64,000 nucleotides of DNA from positions 1 to 64,000 of the forward strand of contig JAYPEI010000006.1 in the NCBI GenBank assembly GCA_038125665.1. Direction: 5' to 3'. The translations under genes were made by a program, and so were the position numbers. Origin of the DNA: CAILUG01 sp038125665 (lineage in GTDB: Bacteria; Pseudomonadota; Gammaproteobacteria; Pseudomonadales; Pseudohongiellaceae). The notes under the pieces were generated by a model. The model searched no databases. It was not told where the DNA came from and saw only the letters and a program-made list of their open reading frames with translations. Numbering within the stretch: the stretch's first letter is position 1; each line of letters starts with the position of its first letter. This document shows, piece after piece, positions 1 through 8,988 of this stretch.

Positions 1-132
1 TGAATTTTTAGATTAACACTAGGGCTGCCAATTCAGACCTTGGAAGATAAGGTTAAGTAGGGTGGTATTTATAATTGAAAAAACTTTTAACTCTCAAATT
101 GGATAAAGTAATTCACTTTTAAACCAAAAAAC

Positions 133-1782
133 CTACAGTCCAGTCAGAGCTTCTCCCTGTAGATTCGCTGCAGACAATGGATCAGGAATAGTACACTCTA
201 ATAGTTTGTCACATTCATTCTGTAGTAAAATGGCCATTGGTAGGATAGGTTGAGGTGGGGGTTGGTTAAAAGCCGCAGGGTAGCGTCCCATGGCCCAGTC
301 GAAAGGCGTTCTCCCTGATGAGTCTTGAACCTGTTGAGCTATTCCTCTAACGATTAGCGCTTTAGCTATTTCCACCCATCCAATTTTTGCTGCAGCGTGC
401 AAAGCGTTTTGCCTGTCAATCATTGGTGCACCTCTAATGGCTGGCTGTAACCCAGCCCCCCGTTCAGGGTCCGAGTAACTGGCTGAGGGTGGCAAAGCAG
501 GGTCTTTGGTGAGTGCATTAATATCTGCTCCATGTGCCAACAGAATATCAATGGTTTCGATACTGTCTTCTTCTGTTTTGTACTGACCACGCGTTGGATC
601 TGGCGGCCAGTCCATGCCAGCAACTATCATTAATGGGGTATGCCCACGTGAATTAGGCAAATCGACTAAGGCTCCATTTTCAAGAAGAAGATTGACCATT
701 CGATTGTTAGCATTTCGTGCGGCACGAATCAGAGGGGTTGCCCCTGTAGACAGCACATTATCAGCGCCGCGATCAAAAATTGCATTTCTGTAAGGCGGTC
801 GTCCTTTGAGTTGCATATTTGGATCAGCACCTTTTTCAAGCAACAGGCGGGCTATATCATTCCCAGTGAGTTTATCTTCGGAGGGAATATCTGGACGTCC
901 ACCACTAGGAACTTCACTGAGATCCAAGGCATTGTAAAGTGGAGCCCGGCCCCATAAGTCCCACTGATTGATATCAGCTCCGGCTTCTATCAAGACGCGG
1001 GCAGTATCAAAATGCATGTTGAGTAATGCTAGGTTTAAAGCAGACACACGATCTGGGTCAGTAAGATTTAAGTTCGCGCCAGCTTCAGCCAGAATAGCAA
1101 CACAGTCGCTATTACCTTGACGAGCCGCATATTGCAGAGCACTGAAGCCCCCCTTGTTCATATCCTTGGGGCGAGGCTCATTCAACGTACGGCGATCCCA
1201 CAAACGCATAGTACTTTGTATATCGGGATTTGCCCCAGCTTTTAATAATATTCTCAGGATTTCTGGTTGATTTTGAGCTGATGCCCACATGAGGGCAGTT
1301 TGCCCTCCCCAATCTTCTTGTGAATCGATGAGTGCGCCCTTAGCGAGTAGCAGTTTTACAGTAGCTACTGCTCCTGAGCGAGAAGCTACCATGAGAGCTG
1401 TTTCACCCTCTAAATTAGTCTTGTTAGGGTCAGCTCCCGCTTCTAGTAAGCTTGCCACTACTTCATAGGCATTTAATTGAGCTGCTTCAGATAATGGAAA
1501 AGCTCCATAGCGATTATTAATATTTGGGTCCGCTCCAGAGTTTAGTAAGGTCTTAGTTAGTTCAAGGTCACCTTGATAGGCCGCATATAAAAGCGCGGTA
1601 GAACCATCGACTAAGGAAGCGTCGACAGGTTCTGCACCACTCTCTAGTAATAGCATCGCTTGTTCACGGTCACCTCCGGCAACAGCTTCTGCTAGGCTTT
1701 GAGCTTGAACAGCATATACGTTTACAAGCAGAGCAGTAAGAATTAGTGATGACTGTATCTTAGGAATGCTTGGCACTTTCAT
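133..1782 (-). CDS. Exported ankyrin-repeat protein
   Basis: A 549-residue protein made almost entirely of ankyrin repeats behind a signal peptide. Repeats with the G-x-T-x-L-x-x-A-A and LL-x-x-G-A-D-P/I-N pattern run from about residue 40 to the C-terminus (for example GADPNINNRYG, GADPNKTNLEGET), with a few longer inserts between them. The family mediates protein-protein contact, and the signal peptide (MKVPSIPKIQSSLILTALLV, then AQA/Q) places this one in the periplasm. I chose the ATG at 1782 because GGAG lies 8 nt upstream and it sits 1 nt after the stop of the DUF1552 gene; the in-frame ATG at 1818 would lie inside that gene and would mask the signal peptide. It is the last gene of a three-gene minus-strand operon with the DUF1592 and DUF1552 genes, suggesting a scaffold for those proteins (inference). 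Substrate and partner are unknown. Confidence 0.85.
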   Translation of the reverse strand: MKVPSIPKIQSSLILTALLVNVYAVQAQSLAEAVAGGDREQAMLLLESGAEPVDASLVDGSTALLYAAYQGDLELTKTLLNSGADPNINNRYGAFPLSEAAQLNAYEVVASLLEAGADPNKTNLEGETALMVASRSGAVATVKLLLAKGALIDSQEDWGGQTALMWASAQNQPEILRILLKAGANPDIQSTMRLWDRRTLNEPRPKDMNKGGFSALQYAARQGNSDCVAILAEAGANLNLTDPDRVSALNLALLNMHFDTARVLIEAGADINQWDLWGRAPLYNALDLSEVPSGGRPDIPSEDKLTGNDIARLLLEKGADPNMQLKGRPPYRNAIFDRGADNVLSTGATPLIRAARNANNRMVNLLLENGALVDLPNSRGHTPLMIVAGMDWPPDPTRGQYKTEEDSIETIDILLAHGADINALTKDPALPPSASYSDPERGAGLQPAIRGAPMIDRQNALHAAAKIGWVEIAKALIVRGIAQQVQDSSGRTPFDWAMGRYPAAFNQPPPQPILPMAILLQNECDKLLECTIPDPLSAANLQGEALTGL

Positions 1783-1783
1783 C

Positions 1784-3124
1784 TTAAATCTCCGAAAGAA
1801 TTCCAGTGCTATCACCAAAATGTTCTACAGGAACATTGGCTTTATTCAACAGTGTCAACAAGAGATTGGCATGGGGTGTGTTTTGCTCATAAGAAAGATG
1901 TTGGCCACCCATAATTCTATTGCCTCCTTGATTGCCTAAACCTCCATGGCCGAAAACTACACTAGGTAATGGATCATTGTTGTGTTTGTCGCTATTGCTC
2001 ATGTTTGATCCAAACAGAATGATAGAGTTATCTAACACAGTTCTTCCACCTTCTTGCATACTGTCGAGTTTATCAAGAAAGCGCGTAAAGACACGGGTAT
2101 GGAAATTCTGGATTCTTGCTAAACGTTGTTTTTTATCAGGATCATCCCCATGATGTGAGAGCGGATGGAAGGCCTCTGCGATACCTATGTTAGTGTAGGT
2201 GCGCATGCTAACTTCTTTTTCCATCATGTAAGTGGCAACGTTAGTCAGATTAATTTGGTAAGACAGAGCTATGAGATCAAACAGCATGTTAAGATGCTCT
2301 TCAAAGTCATTGGGTATGCCTACGGGTGCAGAAGGGATGTCAATTCCCGTCATATCTTGGGCTTGCATGTTGATGACACGACGCTCAATTTCTCTAACAG
2401 ATTCCAAATAATCACTCAATGATGACCGGTCGCTGGCTCCTATTTGCTTCTGCATACTATCAGCTTCTTCCATTATGGAGTCTAAAATACTTCCAGTGTT
2501 AGCCATGATAGTACTGCGTTCCTCAGCTGTATCCCCAGCACCAAATAGTTGATAAAACAACTTGCGAGGATTATTTTCAATTGGTAATGGTTGAGTAGGA
2601 GTGCGAAAAGCTAACGAACTACCGTAGGAGCATGGGAAACCTGCAGCACAGGGACCACCAACGGGTGTGCCAACTTCAATGGAAGGAAAACTTGTTCCAA
2701 CACCTATGTGTTGAGCCGCTAATTGATCACATGTAACTCCTTTCGTTGGATCTACATCCATCTCTGTCATGTCTAATGGATTGACGCAGCGTAACCAAGT
2801 GCCAGCAATAATGCCATGAGGGTCGCTACTTTCTGCAGGCTTATTGCGAAGTCCACTGACAATGGTCATTTTACTTTGATAAGCTGCTGCGGGTTGTAGA
2901 ATGTTTGGTAAACTAAAGTCTTTGCCTAATTGTTCAGGCTTCCAGTATTCCATCACTGCGCCATGTGGAAAAAAAACAAATCCCAGACGTGGTTGAGGAT
3001 TGGCAATGGCTTGTGCAAGAGGAGAGAGCGCCGGAAGCATCGCATCAAGCAGTGGCAATGCAATACTCACTCCACTTGCTCGTAACAAGGCCCGACGGTT
3101 AAGGTGTTTTTTTGTGATAAACAT
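1784..3124 (-). CDS. DUF1552 (HXXSHH motif) exported protein
   Basis: This 446-residue protein belongs to the DUF1552 family (PF07586), recognised by its HPLSHHGDD signature near residues 318-326, which is the family's HXXSHH motif. The N-terminus reads MFITKKHLNRRALLRASG followed by a hydrophobic stretch, a twin-arginine-like leader, so export in folded form is likely. Family members sit next to DUF1592-type cytochrome proteins, in Planctomycetes especially; no biochemical role is firmly known. The overall fold resembles the sulfatase/alkaline-phosphatase-like DUF1501 group (inference). ATG 3124 has GAGG about 9 nt upstream and lies 3 nt after the DUF1592 gene stop; its own stop is 1 nt before the ankyrin gene start, so the three genes are probably co-translated. 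Length is normal for the family. Confidence 0.85.
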   Translation of the reverse strand: MFITKKHLNRRALLRASGVSIALPLLDAMLPALSPLAQAIANPQPRLGFVFFPHGAVMEYWKPEQLGKDFSLPNILQPAAAYQSKMTIVSGLRNKPAESSDPHGIIAGTWLRCVNPLDMTEMDVDPTKGVTCDQLAAQHIGVGTSFPSIEVGTPVGGPCAAGFPCSYGSSLAFRTPTQPLPIENNPRKLFYQLFGAGDTAEERSTIMANTGSILDSIMEEADSMQKQIGASDRSSLSDYLESVREIERRVINMQAQDMTGIDIPSAPVGIPNDFEEHLNMLFDLIALSYQINLTNVATYMMEKEVSMRTYTNIGIAEAFHPLSHHGDDPDKKQRLARIQNFHTRVFTRFLDKLDSMQEGGRTVLDNSIILFGSNMSNSDKHNNDPLPSVVFGHGGLGNQGGNRIMGGQHLSYEQNTPHANLLLTLLNKANVPVEHFGDSTGILSEI

Positions 3125-3127
3125 AAG

Positions 3128-5692
3128 TTACCTCGCTCTCGCTAGATTTGGTGGAGTTGCCGGATCTACAGAGAAAGTTTTCTCAGGCTCCATGAGTGAT
3201 GTGCGACCTACGGCAACCTCAGAGGTCTTGCGACGATTATTCTGGAACTGAGTTGTATTAATAATATTCATAACGACAGTGGAGAAGCGAAAATCATCTT
3301 TTGCTGAGCTCCTAACTACTGCCCGAACAGTTGGCATATCCAAGGGTGTTAAAGGTCGCCCTAGGGCATATATCATTAGCTTTTCAACGAAGCCTTGTAC
3401 GAAAATAGTCGGACGCTTCATTAAAGCTTCGCGAAGTTCAAGTGGTCCATGAACGGTGCTGCCATTAGGCATCAAACCGCTTGGATCTATCGGGGTACGG
3501 GTATATCTGTCTATCTCTCTCCATTTGCCAGTTGCATCAAAGTTATCTAATGCAAAACCAAGTGGATCCATCACAGAATGGCAGGAGTTACAAGTTGGAT
3601 TTTCTCTGTGTCTCTCTAAACGTTCGCGGACAGTTTTGGCTGGGATGCCGGCGCTGTTCTCTGTGAGTGCTGGAACATCCTGAGGTGGTACAGGGGGTGG
3701 GGAGCCTATAATATTTTCGAGGATCCATGCACCTCTTAAGACTGGACTCGTCCTATTCGGATAAGCTGTCGCCATAAGTACTGCTCCCTTACCAAGCAAG
3801 CCAAAACGATTAGCATTATCTAGCTTCACTTTGCGAAATTGGTTACCCCTAATGTCATTGATACCATAGTGTAGAGCAACACGCTCATTCAGAAAGGTTT
3901 CATCTGAATCTAGTAATCGTAATACTGAAGCATCATGACTAAACAAATTGTTGATGAATAAAGAGAGCTCTTTTTTAAAGTCCGGGCGAAGATCATTTGC
4001 GCCTGAAGCGTAAGGGAAGATGGTGGCATCTGGAATAATCTCGTCTAATTTCTCCATATGCAACCACTGCATTCCAAAGTTTTCAGCGAGGGCTGATGCT
4101 TTTTTATCAGCAAGCATCCTTCTTACTTGCGCTTCAACTACCTCTTTGTCTTTAAGTTGATCGTTAAACGCAAGATGTAAGAGCTCATCATCAGGAATAC
4201 TGCTCCACAGGAAGAAAGATAACCGTGAAGCAAGATCAATACTGCTCAATTGATAAACACTTAGTGCATCAGGATTTGTTGGTGTTTCCACTCGGTATAG
4301 GAAATTGGGACTGGCGAGTAAGCGAGCTAGTCCCTGGCGCATTCCTTCTTCAAAACCACCTGATTGTTTTCCTTGCTGGTAGAATTCAAGAATGGGCGCT
4401 AAGTCTTGATCGTTGACAGGACGACGGTAAGCTTTCACGGCAAGCCCTGAAAAAATTTGTTCAGCACATGCCAGTTGCTCTTCACTATCATCCGCGTTTG
4501 GATAACAGGTAAACAGTTTATCCCTTGACGGTGTCGAGGAAAGGGTTACTGCAGTATTGTTTATATTGAATGGTCCACGAATTTCAACAGAGGGGATAGA
4601 CAAAATTCTATCTTGCACAGAACCTGCGATAGTGGGTTGTAAACGATCATCACTTTCGGCAAATGTTCTTCTTAAAAAAGTGACACCTATTTTATGAGGA
4701 CCGGCAGTAGTTTTGAAGCGAATGTCTTTCGTCCGCCCATTGATGTCGTCCATGGGAGGCCCTTGGTCAAGATCAAGGGCAGCCCGATCTTTATCACCCC
4801 CAAGTAAAGTACGATAAACTTCCTCTCCATCAACAGTGACAAGCATGGTGTTTTCAAATTCTATATTAAACATCCAAGCATATAAGTTGAAATCTCCAAC
4901 TGACACCGCATACTCACCATCAGCTGGGAACCAGTGCTCGATGAGCATGCCACCCCGAGTCCCCAAGGGTAGCCCTTCGATATGAAATTGCTGTGAACCA
5001 CCACCTTCAGCTCGAACAGGAAGATCCTCTGTGTTGGTATATTGCGTTGAACCCAAGAAAGGAGTTGGGTCACCTACCACTTGTTCTGCAACAACGCGTG
5101 CAGCATTTACGTACTGACTAATGAAGCTTGGACTTACTTCCAGAGCTTCGGCGACGTTATCAAAGCCTGCACTTGTCGTATCTTGAGGAAGTAAAGATTC
5201 AGCATCGACTTGGATACCCAAGAGATCTCGAATAGCATTCGCATACTCTTTTCGGTTGAGACGATGTAAACCAATGTGCTCCACTGGGTTTTGTGTCTCA
5301 GCGGCTTCATCAAGGTAGCCCTCAAGCCAAGCTATAAAGCTATCTGTTCTTGATTCATCAGGACGGATACGATTGGGCGGAGGCATCATCCGGCCGTTAA
5401 GTTTTTTTACAACTTTTTCATAGAGAGCGGGTTGCTCAGGAACGTCCGTTGGGAAGGCTGTGGTAAAATCAACACCTCCAAAAAAATCGTCGAAGTTGTG
5501 ACATTCAGTGCAGTAGTCCTCGAAGAACTGCCAATTTTCATCGGCATTTTGCAATGCATTAAATTCAGTATGAACAGATCCTGGTTGCTGTGATATTGCA
5601 ACTTGTGTCGTGAAGAGTGTCATGCTGACTGCAGCAAATAGTTTGCCTAGTTGAAAGCTGGCTATAGATTTATGTCGGTATAGCCAATTCAT
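3128..5692 (-). CDS. DUF1587/1595/1592/1588/1585 multidomain cytochrome-like protein
   Basis: An 854-residue exported protein with the domain string typical of Planctomycete-type cytochrome proteins. After a hydrophobic leader there is a CTECH heme motif (residues 61-65), then DUF1587 (about 140-205, LHRLNRKEYANAIRDLLG), a beta-rich carbohydrate-binding-like segment (about 220-370), DUF1595 (about 400-460, AYRRPV), DUF1592 (about 465-605), DUF1588 with a second heme-type motif CNSCH near residue 700, and C-terminal DUF1585. The two CxxCH motifs imply c-type heme binding in the periplasm; the catalytic role of the DUF domains is unknown. ATG 5692 has GAGGAG 8 nt upstream. It is the first gene of the operon with the DUF1552 and ankyrin genes. 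A role in oxidising or binding a polymeric substrate is a guess from the sugar-binding-like domain. Confidence 0.88.
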   Translation of the reverse strand: MNWLYRHKSIASFQLGKLFAAVSMTLFTTQVAISQQPGSVHTEFNALQNADENWQFFEDYCTECHNFDDFFGGVDFTTAFPTDVPEQPALYEKVVKKLNGRMMPPPNRIRPDESRTDSFIAWLEGYLDEAAETQNPVEHIGLHRLNRKEYANAIRDLLGIQVDAESLLPQDTTSAGFDNVAEALEVSPSFISQYVNAARVVAEQVVGDPTPFLGSTQYTNTEDLPVRAEGGGSQQFHIEGLPLGTRGGMLIEHWFPADGEYAVSVGDFNLYAWMFNIEFENTMLVTVDGEEVYRTLLGGDKDRAALDLDQGPPMDDINGRTKDIRFKTTAGPHKIGVTFLRRTFAESDDRLQPTIAGSVQDRILSIPSVEIRGPFNINNTAVTLSSTPSRDKLFTCYPNADDSEEQLACAEQIFSGLAVKAYRRPVNDQDLAPILEFYQQGKQSGGFEEGMRQGLARLLASPNFLYRVETPTNPDALSVYQLSSIDLASRLSFFLWSSIPDDELLHLAFNDQLKDKEVVEAQVRRMLADKKASALAENFGMQWLHMEKLDEIIPDATIFPYASGANDLRPDFKKELSLFINNLFSHDASVLRLLDSDETFLNERVALHYGINDIRGNQFRKVKLDNANRFGLLGKGAVLMATAYPNRTSPVLRGAWILENIIGSPPPVPPQDVPALTENSAGIPAKTVRERLERHRENPTCNSCHSVMDPLGFALDNFDATGKWREIDRYTRTPIDPSGLMPNGSTVHGPLELREALMKRPTIFVQGFVEKLMIYALGRPLTPLDMPTVRAVVRSSAKDDFRFSTVVMNIINTTQFQNNRRKTSEVAVGRTSLMEPEKTFSVDPATPPNLARAR

Positions 5693-5864
5693 TAATTAAC
5701 TCCTCTCTTGATGAAACAAAAATTCCAATCATATGCAGAAAGAAATACAGCATAAACTTGAGAAACGTATTCTTTTTGCGTCAAAATTTCTGATCGTTTC
5801 AGCTTTTGATTAGTCATATATTCTTTTATTGCTCACTCGTATTCATTCCTATCGCTACAACTTC

Positions 5865-6893
5865 TTAAGCATCAGGTGTCAAATGGGGGATCAAGCTCCA
5901 ATGAGCCTGAGCAATAAAATCATCAGCGGGACCAAACTGATTTTCCCAAGCCTGCGCTGGTTTAGCAGCTACAGTTTGTTTAACTGTGTTAGCGGATACA
6001 AACAGTCGATTTACCTCTTGGTAGATGCTTGCATACATGTCTCGCATCTGTAATAACTCTGATCTATTGAGTACGGGGCCGGTAGCGGGAATGATTACTG
6101 TATCAGCATTACTCATTCCGAGCATGATTTCAACGGCATTCACCACACCGCCAATCCAGCCCCCAGTCCACCAATCCATTAAGGGCCAACGATCGGAGCT
6201 GATCACACCACCAGTATGCAACACATTGGCTTCGGGGAGGTAGACATACATGTCCCCATCGGTATGTGCTTGTCGCAAGTAACCATACTTCACTGAAGTA
6301 TTACCATGAGCCAAATCTCCATAGTGGTAAAAAATTTCCTTGGGTCGGCCTGAGACGGGTAGAGCAGGGTTAATTTCTGTGTCCCAATAATCAAGTCCAA
6401 GTCTAGTCACGTCAGTGCTTAGCCATTGCTTGGTATTGGCGTGAGCCATGATGGTCGTCCCCTGTTCACCTAATTTGACATTCAATCCTGTTTGCTCGGG
6501 GTGCCAATGGGTATTCAACAAGTAATTGATGGTGGAACCTGAGCTGAAGTTTTCACAAGCCTCTAGAACAACGTCACCCATAGCTGCAGGGCCACCATCC
6601 ACTAGCAGTAATTGGTTATCATCATTACGACTCACAAGGATGTTAGCTTCCGGTAATGCAATCAGTAAGAGATTGTCATGAATTTTGTATGTTTTGAGCT
6701 CATTGGTTAATGATGGCTTTGTAGCAAGTTTAGTTTGCTCAGTGATGCTATTTTGCGGTTTGGAGCCTGGTGTTGATGATTGAGCAAAAGTTTGTACCGC
6801 ACAAAAACTATACTCAAGGTATGCAGAGAGGCTCAAGGTTCCAGTGCGGGTGAGAAACTTTCTACGAGTAGCTGACGCAAAATGATCACGCAT
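5865..6893 (-). CDS. Exported metallo-beta-lactamase-fold protein with degenerate metal site
   Basis: A 342-residue metallo-beta-lactamase-superfamily protein with a long N-terminal leader (RDHFASATRRKFLTRTG, twin-arginine-like, then a hydrophobic run). The fold is clear: VDGGPAAMGD, LLNTHWHP, QAHTDGDMYVYLP and a C-terminal PxxGPVL motif all occur in order. The zinc ligands are altered, however. The usual HxHxDH reads HWHPEQ (residues 129-134), the later GD that supplies a bridging Asp reads GG (228-229), and the PGHG motif reads PATG (269-272). Only HxH and the AHTDGD histidine remain. It may bind one metal, a ligand, or nothing. I chose ATG 6893; the reading frame could extend to a TTG at 6929. 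AGGA lies 12 nt upstream of the ATG. It is transcribed away from the divergent MFS gene. Confidence 0.82.
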   Translation of the reverse strand: MRDHFASATRRKFLTRTGTLSLSAYLEYSFCAVQTFAQSSTPGSKPQNSITEQTKLATKPSLTNELKTYKIHDNLLLIALPEANILVSRNDDNQLLLVDGGPAAMGDVVLEACENFSSGSTINYLLNTHWHPEQTGLNVKLGEQGTTIMAHANTKQWLSTDVTRLGLDYWDTEINPALPVSGRPKEIFYHYGDLAHGNTSVKYGYLRQAHTDGDMYVYLPEANVLHTGGVISSDRWPLMDWWTGGWIGGVVNAVEIMLGMSNADTVIIPATGPVLNRSELLQMRDMYASIYQEVNRLFVSANTVKQTVAAKPAQAWENQFGPADDFIAQAHWSLIPHLTPDA

Positions 6894-6990
6894 GATTTGC
6901 TTTTTTCCTGCATAATTAACGAGAATCAAAATAATTTACAATCAAATTATAAAAGAATCTCAAGAGCTAGACTACCAAGAAACTCTAGCT

Positions 6991-7017
6991 TTGACAGTGT
7001 TGCGAAATTTTTGTCAA
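6991..7017. repeat. Inverted repeat TTGACA-N15-TGTCAA in a divergent promoter region
   Basis: The spacer between the metallo-beta-lactamase-fold gene and the MFS gene (6894-7137) contains TTGACA (6991-6996) and its inverse TGTCAA (7012-7017) separated by 15 nt. It could be an operator, or the left half could be a -35 box for the MFS gene; no good -10 is visible at the right distance, so the function is unresolved. Confidence 0.25.
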
Positions 7018-7137
7018 TTTCTATGGGCACAAAGAAATTACATTTGATCTGAAGCTGTATATGACTTGTTTGCATTCAGTGTGTGCATTATTCTTCGTAA
7101 ATTAATAAAAAAGAATTGAAAAGGGGAACACAGCGTC

Positions 7138-8454
7138 ATGAACGATCCAAGAACTACAATAGATAAGGAACCAATGACTTTTCTCCAGTATGTCATTGTT
7201 TTGATCACTGTGTTGCTTAACGCTATGGATGGTTTCGATGTGTTGGCCATTTCGGTTTCTGGTCCCGGTATTATGGGGGAATTTGCTATCGATCGTGCTG
7301 GTCTAGGAGTTGTCCTTTCAGCAGAGCTAGTGGGTATGGCCATCGGCTCAATTTTGCTAGGTGGTGTCGCCGATAAAATAGGTCGTCGTCGGATGACACT
7401 GGGATGTTTAGCTGTGATGAGTTCGGGGATGTTTTTAGCAACGACCTCTGCAGACGTTGTTAGCCTGGGGTTATGGCGTGTCTTCACTGGCCTGGGAATA
7501 GGTGGAATGCTTTCGACGACCAATGCCGTGGTCGCAGAGTTCTCCAATAATAAAAATAGAGGTCTCGCTATTTCACTGATGGTTATAGGTTACCCCTTAG
7601 GGGGCATCGTCTGCGGTGAATTTGGTAAAGCCTTTCTTGTCGATGGTGCAACAAACTGGCGTGTGATGTTTGAGGCTGGTGCCATTCTCTCTGGGTTATT
7701 AATTCCCATTTGCTATTTCTTACTCCCGGAGTCAGTACATTGGCTAAGCCGAGTACAGCCACCAAATGCCTTGGAACGCGTCAATGCGGCCTTGAAATTC
7801 TTGGGTCATAAAACAGTTGAAATGCTTCCTGTTATCGAGAGTTCAGATAAAGCTAAGTCAGTTGCAGACATCTTCTCACCAAGCCTTCGCATGTCTACCA
7901 TTCTTGTGACCTTCGCTTACTTCTTCCATATCATCACTTTCTACTATGTTTTGAAATGGACACCAACCATCGTTGTAGAAATGGGTATTGGTGCTGCCGC
8001 CGCCTCAGGGGTTCTTACTTGGGCCAATGTTGGTGGTGCTATTGGAGGCTTACTTTTTGGGGTGATGACTACTAAGATTGGAGTAAAACCCCTTTCGATC
8101 GTCATTTTGGTACTGAGCATGGTGGGTGTAGCACTTTTTGGTCGTTCTTCACCGGTTGTGAACGAGTTAAGTATGCTGGCCGCATTCGCAGGATTCTTTG
8201 GTAATGCTGGAGTGTCTGGTTTGTATACCCTAGTCGCGTATGTTTTTCCTACACATGTGCGTGCCACAGGTACTGGTTTTGTCATTGGTGTAGGCCGTGC
8301 CGGAGCTGTGTTGTCACCAATCATTGCTGGTCAATTACTACAGGGTGGCGCTAGCCTGGCCACTGTAGGACTCACAATGGGACTCTTCTCCATCGCTGGA
8401 GCCGTTGCCTTAGTCTTCCTAAAACTGGGCAACTCAGAAGGGAACAACGCATAA
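7138..8454 (+). CDS. MFS transporter, aromatic acid:H+ symporter-like
   Basis: A 438-residue major facilitator protein with about 12 hydrophobic segments in the inner membrane. The first segment carries MDGFDVLAIS, matching the D-G-x-D pattern of the aromatic acid:H+ symporter (AAHS) group, and the loop after segment 2 has GGVADKIGRRR, the MFS signature. Related carriers import benzoate-type acids, 4-hydroxybenzoate or similar small acids; the substrate here cannot be read. ATG 7138 is preceded by AGGGGAA about 9 nt upstream. It is divergent from the metallo-beta-lactamase-fold gene, and a small secreted protein follows 1 nt after its stop. The nearby LigI-like amidohydrolase fits aromatic-acid use, though that gene is on the other strand. 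Confidence 0.88.
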   Translation: MNDPRTTIDKEPMTFLQYVIVLITVLLNAMDGFDVLAISVSGPGIMGEFAIDRAGLGVVLSAELVGMAIGSILLGGVADKIGRRRMTLGCLAVMSSGMFLATTSADVVSLGLWRVFTGLGIGGMLSTTNAVVAEFSNNKNRGLAISLMVIGYPLGGIVCGEFGKAFLVDGATNWRVMFEAGAILSGLLIPICYFLLPESVHWLSRVQPPNALERVNAALKFLGHKTVEMLPVIESSDKAKSVADIFSPSLRMSTILVTFAYFFHIITFYYVLKWTPTIVVEMGIGAAAASGVLTWANVGGAIGGLLFGVMTTKIGVKPLSIVILVLSMVGVALFGRSSPVVNELSMLAAFAGFFGNAGVSGLYTLVAYVFPTHVRATGTGFVIGVGRAGAVLSPIIAGQLLQGGASLATVGLTMGLFSIAGAVALVFLKLGNSEGNNA

Positions 8455-8455
8455 G

Positions 8456-8917
8456 ATGAATTGTTTTGGTCACTGCCAATGGTCTGCTGAGTTTGCTCCA
8501 GTTGTCAGCAGATTCGATAGGTTTTTCTCTTCGTGTCGTCAGTTTTGTGTGGTTATTTTATTTAGGCCTTGCATTTTTGCTCTACTAACAAGTTTGATGA
8601 TTCAGGAACTCGTAGCTCAAGACTCCATGGAACCTGAAAATCTAGTTATGGACGATGGTATTACAGAAAAACACCTATCAGAGTCACATGGGGATACTCA
8701 AAAAAAGTTAATCTCTAATCCTATCAGTGAACATTTAGTTAGTACTAAACCAAACAAATCACATGTGATGTTACTTACCGAGCCCTCACAGAGATCTGTA
8801 CAAGGGAATTTGTATTCCCTTGATGCCGCAGGAGTTTGTCCGGTGATAACCGGTTACCTTAATGCCATTTGTGCCATCAATCCGGCAGACCCAAGCTGTC
8901 AGAATCCCACCTATTAA
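8456..8917 (+). CDS. Hypothetical small secreted cysteine-containing protein
   Basis: I do not recognise this 153-residue protein. It has a long cysteine-containing N-region, a hydrophobic stretch at about residues 31-50 ending in ELVAQ/D (a plausible signal-peptidase site near residue 55), a polar low-complexity middle, and a C-terminal segment with spaced cysteines (VCPVITGYLNAIC and DPSC) that could form disulfides. Its ATG lies 1 nt after the MFS stop; the nearest Shine-Dalgarno-like run (AAGGGA) is about 13 nt upstream inside the MFS gene, so translation probably depends on coupling. The context suggests a periplasmic or secreted accessory to the carrier, but nothing shows it directly. 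A chance reading frame is possible but unlikely, given the signal-like segment and the coupling. Confidence 0.55.
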   Translation: MNCFGHCQWSAEFAPVVSRFDRFFSSCRQFCVVILFRPCIFALLTSLMIQELVAQDSMEPENLVMDDGITEKHLSESHGDTQKKLISNPISEHLVSTKPNKSHVMLLTEPSQRSVQGNLYSLDAAGVCPVITGYLNAICAINPADPSCQNPTY

Positions 8918-8988
8918 ATGATGAATCAAGGTTGAGCTATCCATTAAGACTAGAGTGAGCTTAGGCAAGTATTAGCTTAAAAGTGAGT

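Noticed and set aside
1..132. A gene at the left edge
   Set aside because: No coding frame with a start and family likeness; it is the region downstream of the ankyrin gene stop and looks A+T-rich only.
7038..7547. A minus-strand reading frame of 169 residues over the MFS gene start
   Set aside because: It lies antisense to a strong MFS gene, has no recognisable domain, and is rich in Ser/Thr/Pro as expected for the complement of a membrane protein gene.
7944..8324. A minus-strand frame of 126 residues within the MFS gene
   Set aside because: Antisense to the transporter with no ribosome site; composition matches an antisense shadow.
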